Below, one piece after another: positions 1 through 4,310 of a stretch of DNA of 5,553 nt. Both the position numbers and the translations under genes were made by a program. The stretch is taken from positions 1 through 5,553 of the forward strand of contig CAMNHD010000129.1 of NCBI GenBank assembly GCA_946538875.1. The letters are read 5' to 3'. The first letter of the stretch is position 1. Each line of letters opens with the position of its first letter. The notes below the pieces were generated by a model. That model worked only from the letters and a program-made list of their open reading frames with translations, was not told the DNA's origin and made no database searches. This DNA is from an uncultured Treponema sp. GTDB lineage: Bacteria > Spirochaetota > Spirochaetia > Treponematales > Treponemataceae.

Positions 1-1506
1 GTAACGGTCGGCGTATGCGATCAGGTTTCTGAATGCGGCTCCCCCGCTCCGGCGCTTTATCTGTATGAGGGAAGAGAGCATGGATGTGAGTTCTTCGGGG
101 GTGTTGTCAAAGTACAGGAAGCCGGTCTCTTCGGTCTGTATCTTGCAGAGGCCTCCGGTTGCATGAGCTACGGGCAGGGTTCCGTATATCTGAGCCATGA
201 AGTCTGCCAGTCCGCAGGGTTCAAAGTTGCTTGGGAACACTGCAAAGTCGCTTGCGGCCAGGCACAGGCGTGAAAGCGAGGCGTCGTATCCGCGGTAGTA
301 CACGCATTTTCCTTCATATTCAAGTGCCACATGCAGGAGTTCCATCTCAAGTTCCGGCTGCCCCTGACCTATAAAGAGGAATCTTACGGGTGCTCCCTGG
401 GAAAGAAGTCTTCTTGCCGACTCTGCAAGAACCGGGATACCTTTCTGCTGGACCAGGCGGCCGTGGTAGGAGATGTACACGGCGTCCTCACCTGCGGCGT
501 CTATGTAGCCGTACTGTTCCAGGCTTGGATTATTCTGCTCCTGCGCGCTTTCCAGCGAGGCGTTATTTTCCAGTAGATAGTCCCGGCACTTCCACTTTCC
601 GTCAAGATCCTTTTTCTCCGGGTCAAAGGCATAAGGCAGCAGGGAAATCTTTGTGTCGGACGGATCATAGACTTTGTAGTCTATGCCGTTGGTGATTCCT
701 GTGACGTGGACTTTCTTTGCGGCAAAGCCTTGGGAAAGGCCCTGAGTGTCGGTGCGGCCGCTTTCTATTTCCAGTGCATACTCAGGGGAGACTGTTGTTA
801 TGCATGCGGATTCTGAAGCCAGTAGGAATGGTTCCACACTTGTGCCGGACAGGCCTTTTTCAAGCATGGCTCTTGGCAGCGAGGTGTGGAATTCGGCGTC
901 TTGAATTGAATAGAACTCGTGGTGGTAACCGGGGCCTGCGTTGTGTATGGTGACCACGCATTTTGTGTTCCTGAAAAAAGAAGCGGCCTTGGGGTCTATG
1001 CTTTTCTTGTATTCAAGGAATGACGGCACAAGGGCTGCCGTTGCATCCTGACAGTGTATTATGTCGGGGGCTTCCGCAGCGGCACAGGTCTCGCCGTAGG
1101 CAATCACGGATTTTTGAAAGAGTGTGTTCAGGTACTGCACGTCGTGGTGTCCTGTCCCCTTTACATGAGCAGGGTTTTCCCGCTCTTCGGACTTGGTGTA
1201 GGTGTAGACTCCATGCTTCTGGGAAAAGGCTTTGTTTCCTATAAAGACAACCTGCACGCCTTCTATCTCACCGTGGCTGAATGTCATTATCACTTTCTTC
1301 TGCTGCACGAGCATTGTCACTGGATGATGCCAGGCACAGTTGAAGTTCTTGACGCCGCCTAGCTCTGTGCACGCGTAGAGAGGTATAAACAGTGTGACTT
1401 CATGCCCCAGCTGGACGAGTGCCTCGCTTAGAGAACGGGAAACATCCTTGACTCCACCGGCTTCCGCTATACCGGCGTATTCTCTGGAAACAAGCCAGAT
1501 GCGCAT
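1..1506 (-). CDS. glgA: Glycogen synthase GlgA (GT5 family), C-terminus cut by window edge
   Basis: Transfers glucose from a nucleotide-glucose donor (ADP-glucose in bacterial GlgA) to the non-reducing end of an alpha-1,4-glucan; cytoplasmic glycogen synthesis. The frame is open for 502 codons from the ATG at 1506 to base 1. The N-terminal Rossmann domain opens MRIWLVSREY with EAGGVKD at residues 15-21, aligned to the KTGGLGD donor-binding loop. The second domain has HGRLVQQKG (348-356), whose R350 and K355 match the donor-phosphate-binding Arg and Lys of the family, and PSNFEPCGL (to L433) with the retaining-transferase Glu429. Against a usual length near 480, this protein has a longer middle and probably lacks only 25-35 C-terminal residues here. 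Odd point: the usual Lys15 is Glu. The ATG overlaps the aroH stop by one base (TGATG). Shine-Dalgarno-like AGGTG (1515-1511) and AGGA (1521-1518) lie inside the end of aroH, which suggests translational coupling. No other glycogen gene is visible. Confidence 0.95.
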   Translation of the reverse strand, partial: MRIWLVSREYAGIAEAGGVKDVSRSLSEALVQLGHEVTLFIPLYACTELGGVKNFNCAWHHPVTMLVQQKKVIMTFSHGEIEGVQVVFIGNKAFSQKHGVYTYTKSEERENPAHVKGTGHHDVQYLNTLFQKSVIAYGETCAAAEAPDIIHCQDATAALVPSFLEYKKSIDPKAASFFRNTKCVVTIHNAGPGYHHEFYSIQDAEFHTSLPRAMLEKGLSGTSVEPFLLASESACITTVSPEYALEIESGRTDTQGLSQGFAAKKVHVTGITNGIDYKVYDPSDTKISLLPYAFDPEKKDLDGKWKCRDYLLENNASLESAQEQNNPSLEQYGYIDAAGEDAVYISYHGRLVQQKGIPVLAESARRLLSQGAPVRFLFIGQGQPELEMELLHVALEYEGKCVYYRGYDASLSRLCLAASDFAVFPSNFEPCGLADFMAQIYGTLPVAHATGGLCKIQTEETGFLYFDNTPEELTSMLSSLIQIKRRSGGAAFRNLIAYADRY

Positions 1507-1895
1507 CAGGCACCTGTTCCTGCAGAGAGGTCCGGCCTGAGCGATTTTGCCTGACCGAGATACACTGGTACCGGACGTGATCCCTGGGGCATATAACAGC
1601 TGACAAGTATGCGTATTGTGCGGGGAAGCATGTTCTGCATGACTGGTTCCTGCGCGCAGAAAAGCGGCACTGCGGAAGTATCCAGGGCGGTGTCGCTGCG
1701 GCGGAGTGCTGTAGCTGGATTCAATGCGTCAAGGTCCGGGGTAACTGAAAACTGTATGTTCACTATGTCTTCCGAGGTCAAATTATTCTTGTGGAAAAGT
1801 TCGCGGCACATGGAGCCTACCTGCTCCGTTATGTCTTCCGCGCTGTTCTGGGCACAGACTGCCCCTCTGATGCTGTACAAGCGTTTGGCTTCCAT
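1506..1895 (-). CDS. aroH: Chorismate mutase, AroH (monofunctional) type
   Basis: Rearranges chorismate to prephenate, the branch point to phenylalanine and tyrosine; a cytoplasmic trimer in known members. The protein is 129 residues, against 127 for the Bacillus subtilis enzyme, and aligns over its whole length. Active-site residues known from B. subtilis are all present: Arg10 (SIRGA), Arg65, Cys80 and Glu83 (FCAQE), Arg95 (TIRIL), Tyr112 (VYLG) and Arg120 (LRPDLS). TPDLDALNPA (52-61) is the family signature, but the usual Phe before Pro is Asn59 and the usual Lys after Ala is Thr62. A three-residue insertion lies between Arg65 and Cys80. The start ATG is supported by AGGAG at 1907-1903 with a 7-base spacer. 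It sits 10 bases after the SPFH-like gene and its TGA shares one base with the glgA ATG, so the three genes should be co-transcribed. No other aromatic-pathway gene is in the window. Confidence 0.95.
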   Translation of the reverse strand: MEAKRLYSIRGAVCAQNSAEDITEQVGSMCRELFHKNNLTSEDIVNIQFSVTPDLDALNPATALRRSDTALDTSAVPLFCAQEPVMQNMLPRTIRILVSCYMPQGSRPVPVYLGQAKSLRPDLSAGTGA

Positions 1896-1902
1896 CTTGG
1901 GT

Positions 1903-1907
1903 CTCCT
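1903..1907 (-). promoter_or_regulatory. aroH ribosome binding site overlapping the upstream stop codon
   Basis: AGGAG on the minus strand lies 7 bases before the aroH ATG. Its first two bases (AG) are also the last two bases of the TAG stop of the SPFH-like gene (1908-1906). A ribosome terminating on the upstream gene therefore sits on the aroH initiation signal, which favours re-initiation and coupled translation. Confidence 0.8.
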
Positions 1908-2763
1908 ACTGCATACTCTTTAGCAAGCTGAGTATGTCACTAAGATTGCCATTTTTGGAAAGTTCTGTCAACTGAGGATATTTTTCAAGGAGCGATGCAA
2001 AGTGTTCCAGCTGCTGCATTGCCGTATCCTGGGATGCCAAGCTTTCTGCCTGTGTCTGAGCCATTTTTTCCAGTGTTTCGTTAAGCTTTTCGGTATAAAT
2101 CTGATACGATGCCTTTGCAGACCTGTACAGGCTTATGTCAGGTATCTTGGCTGAAAGGATTTCAACCGAGTCAAGCGAAAAGCCTGAAAAGTCATCCTGA
2201 TACTGGGCCACAAGGGCTGCTGTCTCGCTTTGTGAAAGCACCATCGGTTGAACGAGCCGTCCGGCTTCCTGTTGGTTTGAATTGCCCTCGGCACTGATTA
2301 TATAGTCGGCTATATGTTGCGAAACAAGTTTTGCCTTCTGCTCAAGATATGAATCAAGGCTTTCCTGGTCTGTCACCAGGCCGTTCTTCACAAGCTTGAG
2401 GATTTCACCTGCGGTGACAGAAAGCTGCATCTTGAATTCCAGGCGGTAGGTAAAATCTGCCGGCAACGAAAGCTGCTGGCTGTAAATGCTTCCTGAAGGC
2501 AGGGAACCTGAGACCACCTGACGGCTCTGGTGCGGTTCCGTACTGAAATTCCGGACTGTCACATTTGTGGGAAGGAGTCTCTCCCACTTCCACTGGAACT
2601 TTCCGGCTTCTATGGGCTGGTTATAGAGACCACCTGTCTTTGAGCTCATGATTCCTACTGTGCCTTCTTTTAGGGTAAACTGCATCCATCCGATAAAAAA
2701 TACAACCGCTGCCGCAATCAGCAGGATTATTATATTGAAGATGACACTCTTTGCTTTTTTCAT
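1906..2763 (-). CDS. Membrane-anchored SPFH/band-7-like protein
   Basis: 285 residues; precise role unknown. Residues 1-5 are basic (MKKAK) and are followed by one membrane helix at about 8-27 ending in GW, so the N-terminus should be cytoplasmic and the rest outside the inner membrane, as in HflC. The part after the helix follows the SPFH/prohibitin pattern. It has a short beta-rich lead with GTVGI (34-38), a stretch around 105-155 with alternating strand (YRLEFKMQLSV) and amphipathic helix, then GFSLDSVEILSAKIPDISLY (194-213), which resembles the G-I-x-V-x-x-V-x-I-x-x-I-x-x-P segment ending SPFH domains. It then continues into a charged, Gln/Glu-rich helix (about 215-262) that may form a coiled coil. 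The length fits prohibitins and HflC. SPFH proteins commonly scaffold membrane proteases or microdomains, but no partner gene such as hflK or ftsH is nearby. The ATG is supported by AGGTG at 2775-2771 with a 7-base spacer. First gene of the operon with aroH and glgA. Confidence 0.65.
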   Translation of the reverse strand: MKKAKSVIFNIIILLIAAAVVFFIGWMQFTLKEGTVGIMSSKTGGLYNQPIEAGKFQWKWERLLPTNVTVRNFSTEPHQSRQVVSGSLPSGSIYSQQLSLPADFTYRLEFKMQLSVTAGEILKLVKNGLVTDQESLDSYLEQKAKLVSQHIADYIISAEGNSNQQEAGRLVQPMVLSQSETAALVAQYQDDFSGFSLDSVEILSAKIPDISLYRSAKASYQIYTEKLNETLEKMAQTQAESLASQDTAMQQLEHFASLLEKYPQLTELSKNGNLSDILSLLKSMQ

Positions 2764-2849
2764 AATGCTTCACCTGAAATTTTTTTGCCACGGAAATCAA
2801 TTTTGACAAAATGCAGACACAAAGTGGCTTCCTCCCGACACTTTGTCAT
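2760..2849 (-). CDS. Possible short upstream ORF / leader peptide before the SPFH-like gene
   Basis: An ATG at 2849 opens 29 codons ending in TGA at 2762-2760, which overlaps the ATG of the SPFH-like gene as ATGA. This ATG has only a weak purine tract before it. In the same frame, a TTG at 2822-2820 lies 8 bases after a strong GGGAGG (2836-2831) and would give a 20-residue peptide (LCLHFVKIDF..., ending SGEAL). I do not recognise the peptide and it has no run of regulatory codons. The evidence is the strong Shine-Dalgarno in an otherwise untranslated leader and the four-base stop/start overlap typical of coupled genes. It may be chance, because the SPFH-like gene has its own ribosome site. 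The GGGAGG lies in the loop of the 2795-2871 palindrome and the TTG in its stem. Confidence 0.25.
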   Translation of the reverse strand: MTKCREEATLCLHFVKIDFRGKKISGEAL

Positions 2850-2871
2850 TCTTTTTTACAAAAATTGATTT
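2795..2871. repeat. 77-base imperfect palindrome in the divergent intergenic region
   Basis: The outer arms AAATCAATTTT (2795-2805) and AAAATTGATTT (2861-2871) are perfect 11-base complements. The inner arms ACAAAGTG (2819-2826) and CACTTTGT (2839-2846) are perfect 8-base complements. The outer and inner pairs are separated by exactly 14 bases on both sides and share the same centre (about 2832.5-2833), around a 12-base loop. A second pairing, TGACAAA (2804-2810) with TTTGTCA (2842-2848), is possible. It could act as nested operators, a cruciform, or a leader hairpin for the minus-strand operon. It is not a typical intrinsic terminator because the outer stem is A/T-rich. Confidence 0.75.
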
Positions 2872-2880
2872 ATGTGCTTT

Positions 2881-2905
2881 TTTTTGCGGATTTGTATCGC
2901 AAAAA
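2881..2905. promoter_or_regulatory. Perfect 8+8 dyad at the -35 position of the plus-strand promoter; operator candidate
   Basis: TTTTTGCG (2881-2888) and CGCAAAAA (2898-2905) are perfect inverted repeats around a 9-base centre. The right arm ends 14 bases before the consensus -10 box at 2920-2925, so the dyad covers the place where a -35 box should be, and no good -35 is present. This layout fits an operator or an activator site. The stem has only three G/C pairs, so a terminator is less likely. A regulator cannot be named from the sequence. Confidence 0.5.
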
Positions 2906-2919
2906 TATTATGTTTACAG

Positions 2920-2925
2920 TATAAT
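2920..2925 (+). promoter_or_regulatory. -10 box (TATAAT) for the small membrane protein gene
   Basis: An exact TATAAT consensus lies 42 bases before the chosen GTG start. No convincing -35 hexamer occurs 16-18 bases upstream (the candidates there are ATCGCA or TCGCAA), which suggests dependence on an activator or a weak promoter. Transcription from about 2932 would exclude the ATG at 2872 and so helps decide the start of the gene. Confidence 0.55.
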
Positions 2926-2967
2926 CTAGTAAGGGCTAAAAGTCTACCTTTGCACGGGAAGTTTATT

Positions 2968-3330
2968 GTGGGTAAAAGTCAAAAAAGGAACAGGAAAAAA
3001 AACAACACGGCATTTCTCTTTGAGCTTACAAAAAGATCCACGCTTTTTCTTTTTCTCCTGACGGGGTCCTTGTCCGCTCTTTACATAAGCGGGAATTACC
3101 AGAGTTTTCTTGATTCAACCCAACGCTTCCTGCTGACAGTCTGTTCTATAACTGCCATTATGCTTGCGCTCTTCTGTGCGGCAGGCATAATTCTCTGCAT
3201 CATTATGTTCGCGGTTCAGAGGCTCTGGCGCTACTGGGCTTATTTTCTGCTGTACATCATCATTATTGCGGCTGTTGCCGTGCTGTTTGCGGCCATGAGG
3301 ATTATTCTCGCTCTTTCCAAGGGGCTTTAG
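2968..3330 (+). CDS. Small three-helix membrane protein of unknown function
   Basis: 120 residues when read from the GTG at 2968. This start has GGGAAG (2956-2961) six bases upstream and lies after the -10 box at 2920. A longer reading from an ATG at 2872 begins before that promoter and has no ribosome site. The N-terminal tail is strongly basic (KSQKRNRKKNN, residues 3-13) and should be cytoplasmic. Membrane segments are predicted at about 24-42, 53-83 (long, perhaps tilted or a re-entrant pair) and 89-116. A short loop containing GNYQSFLDSTQR (42-53) lies between the first two. Two Cys (70, 77) sit inside the second helix and an aromatic RLWRYWAYF stretch (85-93) precedes the third. I recognise no family. 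It is divergent from the SPFH-like operon and convergent with thiamine pyrophosphokinase, apparently as its own transcription unit. Confidence 0.65.
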   Translation: MGKSQKRNRKKNNTAFLFELTKRSTLFLFLLTGSLSALYISGNYQSFLDSTQRFLLTVCSITAIMLALFCAAGIILCIIMFAVQRLWRYWAYFLLYIIIIAAVAVLFAAMRIILALSKGL

Positions 3331-3343
3331 CAGTGTGGCAGAC

Positions 3344-3476
3344 CTTTGCGGCCACGGAAGCGCTAAGCACCTACGGCAATGGTGACTGCCTACCGCACCG
3401 CTAAGCCCGCACCGCAGTGGTGACCGCCCACTGCACCCCTAACTGCCATCCGCACCCGTAACAGCCACACTCAGGG
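3344..3476. repeat. Degenerate 19-bp tandem array, about seven copies, with a 38-bp super-period
   Basis: Copies start at 3344, 3363, 3382, 3401, 3420, 3439 and 3458, each exactly 19 bases apart. Examples are GTGACTGCCTACCGCACCG (3382) and GTGACCGCCCACTGCACCC (3420), which agree at 15 of 19. The approximate consensus is STRASYGCCYACCGCACYS. From 3363 to 3438 copies alternate between CTAAG and GTGAC openings, giving a 38-bp period; the next two open CTAAC and GTAAC. The first and last copies are weakest. The six clearer copies each carry TAA or TGA, and because 19 is not a multiple of three these fall in all three plus-strand frames. The array fills nearly all the space between the convergent genes and its last copy reaches into the stop of thiamine pyrophosphokinase. 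Confidence 0.8.
3414..3434. other. Hairpin within the tandem array; possible non-canonical bidirectional terminator
   Basis: GCAGTGG (3414-3420) and CCACTGC (3428-3434) form a perfect 7-bp stem around a 7-base loop. It is the only strong hairpin between two converging genes, so a transcription-end role is plausible. No T-run follows on either strand, so it does not meet the intrinsic terminator pattern. A weaker stem, GTGGC (3335-3339) with GCCAC (3351-3355), follows the plus-strand stop codon. Confidence 0.35.
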
Positions 3477-4190
3477 CCGTGTCACCGAAACCTTGGCCTG
3501 TATCGGCAGAATCACCAAAAAAGGACACCCCCGCGAAACAAACTTGATCGGCTTTAATTTATTAAAATAATCTTTTGCAATTCTATTAGAGATACTGGGC
3601 ATACCCTCAGTGCGCATAAGCTTGCTTCCCCAGACAAGACCTTCCGTCTCAACACTTCCGCCGGTAAAGGCAGACGGAATCCTGGCTATGGAAATCCTGT
3701 CGTTCAGACCCACATTCCGCGCATGAAGCTCCGCATCAACAGGTAGGTAAAGCACGACCTGACTACCGCACAACCAGATATCAGGCCTTTCATCAGAGGC
3801 AAAAGTATCAAGCACTCCAAGAAAATGATCGACAAAACCGCCGTAGCCGCCTACCAGAGTCACTATGGAGATTTTGTCCCTGGGCTTTATGGCGCATGCC
3901 TTTTTCAGAGCCAGTTCCGTGTCAGTAAAGTCCTTTTCTGTATTGAGAATCTCCGGCTTTACCGATGAATATTTCTTCAATAAATCCCGGTTCTGCAGAC
4001 TGTCCATGTCGCCAAGAATATAGTCAGGACTGAAGTCAACATTGCCATCAAAGAAGCTCCTGTAAGATTCAAGCGTGTCCAGGCCTGAATCAGCGGCAAT
4101 CACAACATCCACATCGGGTGCGAAGGAAAAGAAAGACGCGGTTTCCTTTGGGGATGGGGCCAATCCACCCGTGAATACAACTATATGCAT
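3471..4190 (-). CDS. thiN: Thiamine pyrophosphokinase
   Basis: Transfers pyrophosphate from ATP to thiamine to make thiamine pyrophosphate; cytoplasmic, used to salvage thiamine. 239 residues, slightly above the usual 210-220. The N-terminal catalytic domain shows AADSGLDTL (32-40), LGDMDSL (59-65, the family GD(F/M)DS motif), KDFTDTELAL (86-95) and GGYGGFVDH (114-122). The smaller C-terminal thiamine-binding domain has VWGSK (186-190), SISN (199-202) and ends with LVILPI (225-230) plus nine extra residues. The ATG at 4190 is chosen because AGGAG (4200-4196) lies five bases before it and the motif alignment starts there. A GTG at 4220 would add ten residues but has no ribosome site. Upstream, TATAAA (4211-4206) is a weak -10 candidate without a clear -35. 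It is divergent from cca and convergent with the small membrane gene. A kinase gene alone suggests uptake of thiamine, though the window cannot exclude biosynthesis. Confidence 0.93.
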   Translation of the reverse strand: MHIVVFTGGLAPSPKETASFFSFAPDVDVVIAADSGLDTLESYRSFFDGNVDFSPDYILGDMDSLQNRDLLKKYSSVKPEILNTEKDFTDTELALKKACAIKPRDKISIVTLVGGYGGFVDHFLGVLDTFASDERPDIWLCGSQVVLYLPVDAELHARNVGLNDRISIARIPSAFTGGSVETEGLVWGSKLMRTEGMPSISNRIAKDYFNKLKPIKFVSRGCPFLVILPIQAKVSVTRP

Positions 4191-4195
4191 TTTTT

Positions 4196-4200
4196 CTCCT
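4196..4200 (-). promoter_or_regulatory. Ribosome binding site that fixes the thiamine pyrophosphokinase start
   Basis: AGGAG, then five A residues, then ATG. This decides for the ATG at 4190 over the in-frame GTG at 4220. Confidence 0.8.
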
Positions 4201-4256
4201 ATTCTTTTATACACAAGCACAATTTTTTAATATGTTTTGTTAACTGTGTTCGTGGA

Positions 4257-4290
4257 CTGGAATCAAAGACTTGTTGACTTTTGAATCCAG
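4257..4290. promoter_or_regulatory. 34-bp dyad overlapping the cca -35 box; operator candidate
   Basis: The left arm CTGGAATCAAAG (4257-4268) pairs with the right arm CTTTTGAATCCAG (4278-4290) with one mismatch and one bulged base. The -35 hexamer TTGACT (4274-4279) lies across the centre and right arm. A protein bound here would block RNA polymerase at cca, and could affect the divergent thiamine pyrophosphokinase gene whose start is 67 bases away. No regulator can be named. Confidence 0.5.
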
Positions 4291-4301
4291 CTTGTTATAA
4301 T
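4274..4301 (+). promoter_or_regulatory. Sigma-70-type promoter of cca giving a leaderless or near-leaderless mRNA
   Basis: TTGACT (4274-4279), 16-base spacer, exact TATAAT (4296-4301). Transcription should start about 6-9 bases after the -10 box, at 4307-4310, while the ATG begins at 4311. The bases before the ATG are only A, T and one C, so no Shine-Dalgarno exists. Confidence 0.75.
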
Positions 4302-4310
4302 AATTATAAC

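Noticed and set aside
331..1362. Several plus-strand open frames across the left 1.4 kb
   Set aside because: They lie opposite glgA, have no family resemblance or ribosome sites, and are shadows of its coding bias.
1..1506. Frameshift in glgA
   Set aside because: The reading frame from the ATG at 1506 matches GlgA motifs at residues 15, 350 and 429 and remains open to base 1 without any shift.
2795..2871. Intrinsic terminator
   Set aside because: The outer stem is A/T-rich and no gene ends there; both flanking genes start here and diverge.
2872..2967. Longer form of the small membrane protein starting at ATG 2872
   Set aside because: It begins before the consensus -10 box, has only a T-run before it and lacks a ribosome site; GTG 2968 has GGGAAG six bases upstream.
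3344..3476. CRISPR array
   Set aside because: The units are 19 bases, contiguous and degenerate, with no unique spacers between conserved repeats and no cas gene.
4191..4220. Longer thiamine pyrophosphokinase starting at GTG 4220
   Set aside because: No Shine-Dalgarno; AGGAG lies correctly before the ATG at 4190 and family alignment begins there.
4191..4310. Thiamine pyrophosphate riboswitch before thiamine pyrophosphokinase
   Set aside because: Neither the CUGAGA nor the ACCUGAUCUGG conserved elements occur on the minus strand, and the leader is too short for the fold.
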